Shown here one piece after another: positions 25,989 through 34,000 of a stretch of 36,840 bases of DNA; the stretch's first letter is position 1, and each line of letters starts with the position of its first letter. Made by a program: the position numbers and the translations under genes. The notes under the pieces are model-generated. The model was not told the origin of the DNA. It made no database searches and worked only from the letters and a program-made list of their open reading frames with translations. Where the stretch lies: NCBI GenBank assembly GCA_947650795.1, contig CANSWR010000010.1, positions 1 to 36,840 of the forward strand, written 5' to 3'. This DNA is from an uncultured Bacillota bacterium (lineage in GTDB: Bacteria; Bacillota_I; Bacilli_A; RF39; UBA660).

Positions 25989-28481
25989 ATGGGAATACTT
26001 ACAAGATTATTTAATCATGAATATAAAGAATTAAAAAGGTTTGAAATTCTTGCAGATCAAGTTTTAGAATTAGACAGTCAAATGCAAAGTTTGAGTGATA
26101 TGGAACTTAAAGCTAAAACTGAAGAATTTAAGACTAAATTAGATGAAGGAAAAACTTTAGATGATATTTTAGTAGAAGCTTTTGCAGTTGTAAGAGAGGC
26201 AGCTTACCGTGTTCTTGGTGAAAAGCCTTATAAGGTTCAAATTATAGGTGGTATTTGTATTCATTATGGAAATATTGCCGAGATGAAAACTGGTGAAGGA
26301 AAGACTTTAACAAGTACTTTACCAGCATATTTGAATGCTCTTAGTGGAAAAGGAGTTCATATTATTACAGTAAATGAATACTTAAGTATTCGTGATGCTG
26401 AATGGATGGGTAGAGTTTACGATTTTTTAGGAATTAGTGTAGGCGTTAATATGAAAGATTCTTCTAAGGAAGAAAAGAGAGAAGCATATAATAAAGATAT
26501 TACTTATACAACTAATAATGAGCTTGGGTTTGATTATTTAAGAGATAATATGGTAGTAAGAAAAGAAAATAGAGTTCAACGTGGTCTTAATTTTGCTATT
26601 ATTGATGAGGTGGACTCAATTTTAATAGATGAAGCTAGAACTCCTCTTATTATTAGTGGTGGAGTAAGTAAGAGTGCTGATTTATATAAAACAGCTGATA
26701 AAACAGCTAAAACTTTAAAAGTTGAAGATTATGTTATTGATGAGAAAACTAGAAGTGTTACTTTAACAGAGGAAGGTATAAAGAAATGTGAAGAATTATT
26801 AAAATTAGATAATCTTTATGATATTAAAAATGCAGCTATGGTTCATAATTTAGATAAAGCATTGGTTGCTAATTATGCTTTTAAAAAGGATATTGATTAT
26901 GTAGTCGATACAGATAAAGTTGTAATTGTTGATAGTTTTACTGGTAGACTTATGCATGGTAGACAATATAGTGATGGTCTTCATCAAGCTTTAGAAGCTA
27001 AAGAGGGAGTTCATATTAATGAAGAAACTAAGGTTTTAGCGACAATTACTTTTCAGAATTTATTTAGAATGTATAATAAATTATCTGGTATGACAGGAAC
27101 AGCAAAGACAGAAGAGGAAGAATTTAGAAATATTTATAATATGTATGTAATAGAGATTCCAACTAATAAACCTGTTGTTAGAGAAGATTTAGAAGATTTA
27201 ATATATATAAATATGAGAGGAAAATATAATGCTATTGCTAAAACTATAGAAACAGTTCATAAAACAGGACAGCCAATTTTAGTTGGTACTGCTTCAATTG
27301 AAAGTTCAGAAGTTTTGAGCGATTTGCTTACTAAAAAAGGTATAAAACATGAATTATTAAATGCTAAAAATCATGAAAGAGAAGCACATATTATAGAAAA
27401 TGCAGGTCAAAAAAATGCTGTTACTATTGCTACTAATATGGCAGGTCGTGGAACAGATATTAAGTTAGGAGAAGGTGTCGCTGAGCTTGGTGGTCTTGCT
27501 GTTATAGGTACTGAAAGACATGAGAGTAGACGTATTGATAATCAGTTAAGAGGACGTTCTGGTCGTCAAGGAGATCCTGGTGTTACAAGATTTTATATTT
27601 CAATGGAAGATGATTTAATGCTGAAGTTTGGAAGTGAAAAAATTAAAGCTGTTATGTCAACTTTAGGATTTACTGAAGATACTCCTATTCAACATAAGTT
27701 AATGAGTAAAAATATTGAAAGTAGTCAAAAAAGAGTTGAAGGTTTTAACTATGACAGACGTAAAGCGTTACTTGATTATGATAATGTTATTAGTAAACAA
27801 AGAGAAATAGTATATGAAAGGCGTAATGAGATTTTAGATAAAGATAGTATTAGAGATAGAATTTTGGGTATATTCAAAGATTTTGTTATTGATGAAGTAA
27901 ATGCTCATTTTCCTCCAGAAGATACTTTAACTCATAATGATATAGTAAATATGTGTGAGTATTTTAATGCTAATTTGTTAAAAAATGAAAAGTTAGTCGA
28001 GAAAGATTTAGAGAGTAAAGAGATAAGCAAGGTTCAAGATTTTATTTATGATTTAGTAGTTAGAGATTATAATGAAAAATTGGAGGAAGTTCCAGAAGAC
28101 ATTCAAGATGATTTTGAAAAAGCTATAACTTTAAGAATTTTAGATAAAAATTGGATGGAGCAATTAGATAATATGGAACATTTGAAGGAAGGAATAGGAT
28201 TAAGAGGATATGCTCAGACTAATCCGCTTCAAGCATATGCTTTAGAAGGTTTTGAGATGTTTGATTCTATGCTTAGAGATACTAATAAAGAGATTACGAC
28301 TTATTTATTGAAGGCAGAGGTTAGGCAAAATCTTGAAAGAGTTGAGAATAAGAATGTTAAAACAAATGATAGTAAAGAGTCTAGTAAGAAAACTCCAAAG
28401 AAAGCACAGTTAAAAACTGGTAGAAATGATCCTTGTCCTTGTGGTAGCGGGAAAAAGTATAAGCAATGTTGCGGGAAATGA
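25989..28481 (+). CDS. secA: Preprotein translocase ATPase SecA
   Basis: 830-aa motor of the Sec export channel at the membrane. Walker A EMKTGEGKT (about 97-105), DEVD and LIDEARTPLIISG, NMAGRGTDIKLG, and the C-terminal zinc motif CPCGSGKKYKQCCGK that binds SecB or phospholipid. TAGGAG precedes the ATG. The last 44 bases are duplicated at 31764-31807, so the present tail may have been supplied by an integrated element. prfB, the usual next gene, is not found in the window. Confidence 0.97.
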   Translation: MGILTRLFNHEYKELKRFEILADQVLELDSQMQSLSDMELKAKTEEFKTKLDEGKTLDDILVEAFAVVREAAYRVLGEKPYKVQIIGGICIHYGNIAEMKTGEGKTLTSTLPAYLNALSGKGVHIITVNEYLSIRDAEWMGRVYDFLGISVGVNMKDSSKEEKREAYNKDITYTTNNELGFDYLRDNMVVRKENRVQRGLNFAIIDEVDSILIDEARTPLIISGGVSKSADLYKTADKTAKTLKVEDYVIDEKTRSVTLTEEGIKKCEELLKLDNLYDIKNAAMVHNLDKALVANYAFKKDIDYVVDTDKVVIVDSFTGRLMHGRQYSDGLHQALEAKEGVHINEETKVLATITFQNLFRMYNKLSGMTGTAKTEEEEFRNIYNMYVIEIPTNKPVVREDLEDLIYINMRGKYNAIAKTIETVHKTGQPILVGTASIESSEVLSDLLTKKGIKHELLNAKNHEREAHIIENAGQKNAVTIATNMAGRGTDIKLGEGVAELGGLAVIGTERHESRRIDNQLRGRSGRQGDPGVTRFYISMEDDLMLKFGSEKIKAVMSTLGFTEDTPIQHKLMSKNIESSQKRVEGFNYDRRKALLDYDNVISKQREIVYERRNEILDKDSIRDRILGIFKDFVIDEVNAHFPPEDTLTHNDIVNMCEYFNANLLKNEKLVEKDLESKEISKVQDFIYDLVVRDYNEKLEEVPEDIQDDFEKAITLRILDKNWMEQLDNMEHLKEGIGLRGYAQTNPLQAYALEGFEMFDSMLRDTNKEITTYLLKAEVRQNLERVENKNVKTNDSKESSKKTPKKAQLKTGRNDPCPCGSGKKYKQCCGK
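28438..28481 (+). repeat. secA 3'-end attachment site, left copy
   Basis: These 44 bases match 31764-31807 at 32 positions by my count, with the longest exact run TATAAGCAATG (28458-28468 and 31784-31794). Both copies encode CGSGKKYKQCCGK and a stop. Interpreted as attL of a tyrosine-integrase element. Confidence 0.75.
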
Positions 28482-28711
28482 TTGTAAAATAAAACTTTAA
28501 ATAGAATTTACAAAAATGTATTGTGGTAGCGAAATTCAATTTTGTCCACAAAAATAAAAAAATAATAGCTAAAACACCGATAAATAAAGGAGTGTTAACA
28601 TAGATTACATGTTGACATTCCTTTTTGTTTTAGCAAAAAAGGAAGGAGGTATTGCAATTTAAATTACTGTTGTAGTAAAAATATTGATTACGAATGAAAG
28701 GAGAAATGAAA
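28482..28711. other. Left end of integrated element A, with a large interrupted palindrome
   Basis: This non-coding stretch between secA and integrase A holds TTGTGGTAGCG at 28521-28531, a direct repeat of bases 28439-28449 in the secA tail. It also has a nested hairpin: outer arms GCTAAAACA (28568-28576) and TGTTTTAGC (28626-28634), inner arms AGGAGTGTTAACA (28588-28600) and TGTTGACATTCCT (28610-28622). The inner hairpin followed by TTTTTG could terminate secA transcripts; the whole may also be integrase-binding DNA. Confidence 0.6.
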
Positions 28712-29979
28712 ATGGGTAGAATCAATATAAAAAAACGAGGTAAAGTATATCAATATTGCTTTGAGGCTGCCAAAGTAAATGGTAAAAGAAAGCAAATAAC
28801 AAAGTCTGGTTTTAGAACTAAAAATGAAGCATATGTTGCAGGACAAAAAGCATATGAAGAGTATATGAATGGAGGATGTAAAACAGAAGCTTTTATGTCA
28901 TATGGAGATTATCTAGATTATTGGATAGAAAATTATTGCAAAATAGCTTTTAGACATCGAACAGTGGAGGAGTATTCTGTTATAGCAAATAAATATTTAA
29001 AACGCGATTTAGGGCATTATAGATTGAATACGATTACGAGTTATCAATTAAACAGTTATTTAATAAACATATGCAATAGGTATAATTATTCTTATGGATA
29101 TTTTAGAAATTTTGTAAAAGTAATAAAATGTTCATTTAGAATTGCAACTGATGTTTATGGTTTTATTAAATATAATCCCTCTCTTACTATAGAGTTACCT
29201 AGAACTATTAATTTAAAAAAAAGACAGTAGGACATGTATATACACAAGCAGAAATAGATCTTATATTAAGTAGATTTAAAAATAAGGATACTTTTACTTG
29301 TTTGTTTCTAACAGCATGCTATACAGGAATGAGAACAGGAGAGGTTTGTGCATTAACTTGGGATAATATCGATTTTGAAAAAAGAGTTATTAATGTAAGT
29401 CATAATGTATATAGTAAGGTAAAAGATGATAAAGGGCGATGGTTTTTAGGATCTACAAAGACAATAAATAGTATTAGGAGTATTTATATATGTGACACAC
29501 TATTAATAGCATTAAAGAATTTTAAAAATAAACAGGACAATTTTAAAAAAATATATGGTAGAAATTATCATAATTATCATTTAGAAGAAGTTAAAAATAA
29601 GTATGGAAAAATAACCGAATATAGAATTGTTGAAACTACTAGAGAAAGTAAATCAATAAAACAGTTAAATTTAGTATTTACTAAGAATGATGGCACTTAT
29701 AATGGTACGGATATTACAAGATATCCGTATAAAGTTATTCATGATGAATTAGGTATAAAGAATTGTAGGTTTTATGATTTAAGAGGAAGTTTTGCTACAA
29801 AAACTTTACGAAGTGGTGTTGAAATTAGAGATGTTGCTGATATATTAGGTCATAGCAAGATAGAAACAACTGAGAATTATTATATTTCAAGTTCAAACGA
29901 AACAATGAAGATTGCTTGTGAACTCTTTGAAAAAAGTACTAAATCGGAAGTAATTAATAAAATATCCGATTATAAATAG
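28712..29979 (+). pseudogene. Tyrosine integrase of element A, split by a -1 shift
   Basis: A Tn916-like integrase of about 422 residues if joined. The first part (to TAG at 29228-29230) has the N-terminal arm-binding domain (GRINIKKRGKVYQYCFEA, GKRKQITKSGF) and the core-binding domain. The second part carries the catalytic domain: Arg in TGMRTGEV, FYDLRGSFATK (the R-x-x-R area), LGHSKIETTENYYI with the Tyr nucleophile. The parts are in -1 register, meeting at an A8 run (29215-29222) read A AAA AAA G in the zero frame, which is a slippery heptamer. It may be inactivated, phase-variable or frameshifted. ATG at 28712 follows AAGGAG. Confidence 0.85.
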
Positions 29980-29988
29980 CTGGGCTAA

Positions 29989-30017
29989 TTGTTAAATTTA
30001 AATATTATTGGTATAAT
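29989..30017 (+). promoter_or_regulatory. Promoter of the Doc module
   Basis: TTGTTA (29989-29994), 17-bp spacer, TATAAT (30012-30017), 57 bp before the first gene. Confidence 0.7.
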
Positions 30018-30073
30018 ATAATTATAAATTTCTTTCTAATTTTTTGTAAAAATTTTGAAATGGAGGTAATTTT

Positions 30074-31096
30074 ATGGCAAAAGATTTAACAGCTTCTATA
30101 ATCGATAGGCAAAATATTTTAAACAATGATTTAGCAATTGAAGAGATAAAGAAAAATATAAATGTTCCAGGAATATACATTGACGATAAAATTTATTTTA
30201 CTGTTGAGTATGTTGCATCTTTTTATGAAGTTGATCCTAGAACAATAAGAAGATGTATAGAGAATAATAATCAAGAGTTTAAGGAAAATGGTTATGAAGT
30301 TTTAATTGGGAAAAAATTAAAAGACTTTTTCCAAAGTATTGAGAATTCTGGTAAGGACATTGATGTCCTTACCAAGGAAAAGACTACAAGGTTATCAGTT
30401 TTTGATTTTCGTGCTTTTCTAAACGTTGGAATGTTACTATCAGAAAGCGAAAGAGCAAAAGAAGTTAGAAAAATGATACTAGATATTGTCATAGATTTAA
30501 TTAATAAAAAAACAGGCGGTGGTACAAAGTATATAAACCAACGCGATGAAGATTACTTAGAGTCATGGTATTGCGAGGAAAACTACAGAAGATTATTTAC
30601 TGATGCGTTAAGAGACTTTGTAGTAGATGGAAAATATAAATATGCAAGATATACTGATAAGATATATGAAAGTATTTTTAGAGAAAATACTAAGGAATAT
30701 AAAGCTATATTAAATTTAAATTCAAAGGATAAAGTAAGAGAAACTTTTTATGCTGAGGTTTTAGACTTAATATCATCATATGAGGGCGGTTTTTCTGAAA
30801 TATTAAAGGATGAATATAACAAAAAAGGATCCAAGCTTGAATATTATGAAGTCGACAAGTTATTTGAAAAATTTTCATCTCAAAAATTATACGAACCATT
30901 AAAAAATAAGGCGAGAAATAAAATGGCGAGTCGCGATTTAGCTTTTAGAGATGCTCTCCATTTAAGATTAACTGAATATATAAGTCCTTTAGATCAAACA
31001 GAATTTGAAAAATTTTTGGGTTTAAAAAGTCAAGAATTATTAGACCGCATGAAAGAGTCTGAAGAAGTTTTTAAGAGGTTGAAAGAACGTGAATAG
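30074..31096 (+). CDS. Doc-associated DNA-binding protein, probable antitoxin or regulator
   Basis: 340 aa, soluble. Residues about 36-75 look like a helix-turn-helix (FTVEYVASFYEVDPRTIRRC), followed by SVFDFRAFLNVGMLLSESERAKEVRKMILDIVID, a pattern seen in phage KilA-N/RhuM-like DNA-binding proteins. The C-terminal half is a long charged helical region. It overlaps the Doc/Fic gene by 8 nt, suggesting a toxin-antitoxin style pair, although it is far larger than the usual Phd antitoxin. A 10-bp inverted repeat sits in its coding sequence at 30350-30373. Antitoxin role is inferred from context. Confidence 0.55.
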   Translation: MAKDLTASIIDRQNILNNDLAIEEIKKNINVPGIYIDDKIYFTVEYVASFYEVDPRTIRRCIENNNQEFKENGYEVLIGKKLKDFFQSIENSGKDIDVLTKEKTTRLSVFDFRAFLNVGMLLSESERAKEVRKMILDIVIDLINKKTGGGTKYINQRDEDYLESWYCEENYRRLFTDALRDFVVDGKYKYARYTDKIYESIFRENTKEYKAILNLNSKDKVRETFYAEVLDLISSYEGGFSEILKDEYNKKGSKLEYYEVDKLFEKFSSQKLYEPLKNKARNKMASRDLAFRDALHLRLTEYISPLDQTEFEKFLGLKSQELLDRMKESEEVFKRLKERE

Positions 31097-31571
31097 GAAG
31101 ATAATATATATCCCTGACAATTTAGTTGAAGAAATACATTCTAATACAATTGATGTCAGTGGTGGAGGAGATAAAGGAATTATTGATCTTGGAAGATTAA
31201 AATCAGTTTTGTGTCATATTCAAAATGATGATTATTATCCAAATTTTGCAGATAAACTCACACATTTATTCTTTTGTGTATGCAAATTTCATGCATTTGT
31301 AGATGGAAATAAGAGATTAGCGATTACATTATCTGCTCAGTTTTTAATATTAAATGGATATGGATTGTTAGTAGGTAAGTTTATAACTGAAATGGAAAAC
31401 ATTAGTTACCATGTTGCAGCTAATAACATTAATAAAGACTTATTGCATGATTTATTAAGTGCTTTCATTGAAGGAGAATATGAATCAGAAGAAATAAAGT
31501 TAAAGATTTATGAAGCAATATCAGCGGATATCTGTGAAACAAATTCATCTAATAATTTAGTTGAAGTATAG
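31089..31571 (+). CDS. Doc/Fic-family toxin
   Basis: 160 aa. The Fic-fold catalytic motif is HAFVDGNKR (residues 68-76), the death-on-curing variant HxFxDxNKR. Doc phosphorylates elongation factor Tu in the P1 phage system; other Fic proteins transfer AMP. GTG start at 31089 inside the preceding gene. The C-terminal 30 residues extend past the usual Doc length of about 126. Located in an integrated element, where such modules stabilise maintenance. Confidence 0.8.
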   Translation: MNRKIIYIPDNLVEEIHSNTIDVSGGGDKGIIDLGRLKSVLCHIQNDDYYPNFADKLTHLFFCVCKFHAFVDGNKRLAITLSAQFLILNGYGLLVGKFITEMENISYHVAANNINKDLLHDLLSAFIEGEYESEEIKLKIYEAISADICETNSSNNLVEV

Positions 31572-31763
31572 AATAATGATGATATAATTGTAGTAGTAAA
31601 CGAATGTTGAAAAATTCCTCATTTTTTCCTCATTTAATAAATATTGATAATACTAATAGTACTGATAATACTATAAATATGGATGTTACCATGACTCATA
31701 TTTAAAAGAATATCAATAGTACTATAAATATCATAAATAAGGATAATATGAGATTGCACTGAG

Positions 31764-31807
31764 CTTGTGGCTCAGGTAAGAAATATAAGCAATGCTGTGG
31801 TAAATAG
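31764..31807 (+). repeat. secA 3'-end attachment site, second copy
   Basis: Encodes an in-frame CGSGKKYKQCCGK plus TAG, preceded by a TGA two codons earlier, so it is only a tail. Synonymous positions differ from the tail now attached to secA. Interpreted as the junction of two tandem integrations, formerly the end of secA or an element-borne copy. Confidence 0.8.
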
Positions 31808-31810
31808 TCT

Positions 31811-31837
31811 TAAAACCCTTTATTTATAAGGGTTTGA
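31811..31837 (+). terminator. Hairpin after the second secA tail
   Basis: AAAACCCTTTAT and ATAAGGGTTT pair closely around a short loop. It looks like the original terminator region downstream of a secA end. Confidence 0.6.
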
Positions 31838-32063
31838 GAAAAATCAAAAATTAAAAAAAGACTATAAATCACATAAAAATTATAGAAAATACCTCATTTT
31901 TTCCTCGTTTTAAAAAAATGAGGATAAGAACCTCAAAAATCCCTTTAAAATCAAGGGTTTATGAATGAGGACAAAAATGAGGTATAAATTTATAGATGTC
32001 AACATTTCCTAATTGTTGGCATTTTTTATCGTTATAAATAACTTTGTAAGAGATGTTGAAGTT

Positions 32064-32790
32064 ATGGTAAAAGTACAAATTAAAAAAAGAGGGAAGTATT
32101 ATCAATATACGTTTGAAATAGCTCCCCAAGACGGAAAAAGAAAGTGGATAACAAAGTCTGGTTTTAAAACAAAACCAGAAGCAGAGCGGGAAGGATTAAA
32201 AGCACTTAATGAGTATTTAGAAACAGGTCATAGTTTTAAACCATCAGAAATTTCATATAGTGATTATTTAGATTATTGGATGGAGGAATATTGTTATATA
32301 AATTTAAAGCACCATACTATTGAGACATATAAGTATATAATAAAAAATCATTTAAAACCTAGATTAGGGTTTTATAGAATATCACAAATAACAACAGCAA
32401 CAATACAAGAAGCAATAAATGATATATATGTCGAAAGGGGTTTTGCAAAAAGTTATATGAAGAGTATACTTAAAGTTATAAAATCTTCTTTTGATTATGC
32501 GGCAGAAATAGTAAAATTTATAAAATATGATCCTTCTATAAAAGTTAAAGTTCCAAAATATGATGAACCTGAAGGAGATCCAGTACATATTTTTACTAAG
32601 GAAGAAATAGACTTAATATTTAATAGTGTTAAGAATAATCATTGAGTTTATTATGCGTTTTTAACTGCATATCATACAGGACTTCGTATATCTGAAGTGT
32701 TTGGACTAACTTGGGAAGATATAGATTTAGAAAATAAAAAGATTCATGTTAGAAGAAATATTGTTAAAAAAAATCAAGCAGGTGGAACTA
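32064..32790 (+). pseudogene. Tyrosine integrase remnant of element B
   Basis: Homologous to integrase A throughout (VQIKKRGKYYQYTFEIA, GKRKWITKSGFKTK, YSDYLDYWMEEYC). It is interrupted by TGA at 32643-32645 (KNNH-stop-VYYAFLTAYHTGLRISEV) and then cut off after about NQAGGTK near 32790, where MGMT-like coding sequence begins. The catalytic R-H-R-Y part is therefore lost. The likely ATG is at 32064, with a weak ribosome-binding site. Confidence 0.88.
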
Positions 32791-33156
32791 AAATCTTTTT
32801 TTGCACCACCAATTTATTATAATGAGTTAATGAAAAAAGTACCAAAAGGAAAACTTATAACAGTTAGTCAAATGAGAGAGTATTTAGCAAAAGAAAATAA
32901 TGCAGATTTTACTGATCCTATGACAGCGGGAATATTTGTAAATATAGTTGCTTGGGCTAGTTATCAAAGAAACAAAGATATTACTCCATATTGGAGAACA
33001 TTAAAATCTGATGGGGAACTAAATGTAAAATACCCAGAAGCAATAGAATTACAAAAAAGATTACTTGAAGAAGAAGGACATACAATTATTTCAAAAGGAA
33101 TAAAAAACATAAAATACTATGTTAAAGATTATGAAAATAGTTTGATAGAACTATAA
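32746..33156 (+). CDS. MGMT/ATL-family protein, 5'-truncated or fused
   Basis: The open frame of 136 codons begins inside the integrase remnant in another frame. Recognisable homology starts at about FFAPPIYYNELMKKVPKGKLITV (from about 32796), with a winged-helix DNA-binding core of the alkylguanine-transferase family, TAGIFVNIVAWASYQR, TPYWRTLKSDGELN and EEEGHTIISKG. There is no cysteine in the whole protein, so no PCHR acceptor site; it resembles alkyltransferase-like proteins that flag lesions rather than repair them. No ribosome-binding site is evident before 32746; the native start may have been lost at the junction. Confidence 0.7.
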   Translation: MLEEILLKKIKQVELKSFFAPPIYYNELMKKVPKGKLITVSQMREYLAKENNADFTDPMTAGIFVNIVAWASYQRNKDITPYWRTLKSDGELNVKYPEAIELQKRLLEEEGHTIISKGIKNIKYYVKDYENSLIEL

Positions 33157-33174
33157 TTCAAATTACAATTTGAA
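33157..33174. repeat. Intergenic near-palindrome R1
   Basis: TTCAAATT-AC-AATTTGAA, perfect 8-bp arms. It starts directly after the MGMT-like stop codon. Confidence 0.75.
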
Positions 33175-33188
33175 AGTGAGATGAGAAT

Positions 33189-33356
33189 ATGAATAATGAA
33201 ATTAAAAAAGTTATTGAAAAATTTAAGGAAGTAAGAGATATATTGAAAAAGTTTGATAACAGAGATGAGGCAATAGAATATCTAGTTAATGAAACAAAGT
33301 TATCCAAAGAAGAATGTTCTACTGCTTATGATATTATTATAAAAATTGAAGACTAA
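33189..33356 (+). CDS. Small helical protein, unknown function (55 aa)
   Basis: MNNEIKKVIEKFKEVRDIL begins a short, highly charged, mostly helical protein that ends in TAYDIIIKIED. One cysteine (SKEECSTAY). A purine-rich site (GTGAGATGAGAA) precedes the ATG. I do not recognise a family. It is the sole gene between repeats R1 and R2, and codon use resembles its neighbours. Confidence 0.65.
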   Translation: MNNEIKKVIEKFKEVRDILKKFDNRDEAIEYLVNETKLSKEECSTAYDIIIKIED

Positions 33357-33366
33357 ATTACAATTT
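33355..33366. repeat. Intergenic near-palindrome R2
   Basis: AAATT-AC-AATTT overlaps the stop codon of the 55-aa gene. It is followed by the AAGGAG ribosome-binding site of the next gene. Confidence 0.7.
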
Positions 33367-33382
33367 TTAAGGAGAAAGAAAT

Positions 33383-33889
33383 ATGGATATATCAATTAGA
33401 AACTGGAAAATAGAAGATGCAGAACAATTAAAAAATGCAATAAACAATGAAAAAATTTTAGATAATTTACGAGATGGAATACCATATCCATATACGATAG
33501 AAAATGCACAAGAATTTATTACACAAATTTTAAATGCTCCTAAAGATAGTCAATATTCTTGGGCAATATTAGTAGATAATAAAGTGATTGGAAGTGTTGG
33601 TGTATTTAGAAAAGATAATATTCATTATCAAACAGCAGAGATTGGCTATTATATAGCAGAAGAATATTGGGGAAATGGTATTATGACAAAAGTTATAAAA
33701 GAAGTATGTAATTATATATTTAATAAAACAGATATAATTAGAATATTTGCAGAGCCATTTGCTTACAATGTACTATCTTGTAAAGTGCTAGAAAAAGCAG
33801 GTTTTGAATTAGAAGGAATATTAAGAAACAATGCAATTAAAAATAATAAAATACTAGATATGAAAATGTATTCCATTATTAAAAGGTAA
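33383..33889 (+). CDS. GNAT acetyltransferase (RimJ/RimL-like)
   Basis: 168 aa. The N-terminal IRNWKIEDAEQL, the acetyl-CoA segment IGYYIAEEYWGNGIMTKVIKEV (about 92-113) and the end pattern AYNVLSCKVLEKAGFELEGILR are typical of the family that acetylates N-termini or small molecules. AAGGAG precedes the ATG. The substrate cannot be told. Sole gene between repeats R2 and R3. Confidence 0.88.
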   Translation: MDISIRNWKIEDAEQLKNAINNEKILDNLRDGIPYPYTIENAQEFITQILNAPKDSQYSWAILVDNKVIGSVGVFRKDNIHYQTAEIGYYIAEEYWGNGIMTKVIKEVCNYIFNKTDIIRIFAEPFAYNVLSCKVLEKAGFELEGILRNNAIKNNKILDMKMYSIIKR

Positions 33890-33894
33890 ACACA

Positions 33895-33939
33895 AAATTA
33901 CAATTTATAGGGGAGATTATTTTTATAATTTCTCTTTTT
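33895..33939 (+). repeat. Intergenic near-palindrome R3 with terminator-like hairpin
   Basis: AAATT-AC-AATTT (33895-33906), 5 nt after the GNAT stop, followed by GGGGAGATTATTTTTATAAT and TTCTCTTTTTA, an imperfect stem and T-run. R4 has the same composite layout. Confidence 0.7.
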
Positions 33940-33943
33940 ATTA

Positions 33944-33983
33944 TTGACAAAACTAATTTGATTAATTAAAATTATAGTATAAT
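33944..33983 (+). promoter_or_regulatory. Promoter/operator region of the TetR operon
   Basis: TATAAT at 33978-33983 is a good -10. The TTGACA at 33944 is 28 bp away and too far, so the -35 is probably a weaker ATTTGA near 33956. TAATTT and AAATTA arms (33954-33974) form an imperfect palindrome suitable for a TetR dimer. Confidence 0.45.
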
Positions 33984-34000
33984 TAGCTATGGAGGATAAT

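Larger units (their letters stand above)
31572..32063. other. Junction between elements A and B
   Basis: No gene. From left to right: CCTCATTTTTTCCTC (31617-31631); a tract with the repeated words AATAGTACT and ATAAATAT (about 31655-31725); the second secA tail (31764-31807) with a terminator-like hairpin after it (AAACCCTTTAT/ATAAGGGTTT); CCTCATTTTTTCCTC again (31892-31906); inverted form GAGGACAAAAATGAGG near 31966; and a terminator before integrase B (ATGTCAACA 31996-32004 with TGTTGGCAT 32014-32022, then T-run). Confidence 0.7.

Noticed and set aside
32643..32645. TGA in integrase B as a recoded tryptophan
   Set aside because: TGA terminates other genes in the window (recF, for example) and tryptophan is encoded by TGG throughout; a nonsense mutation is simpler.
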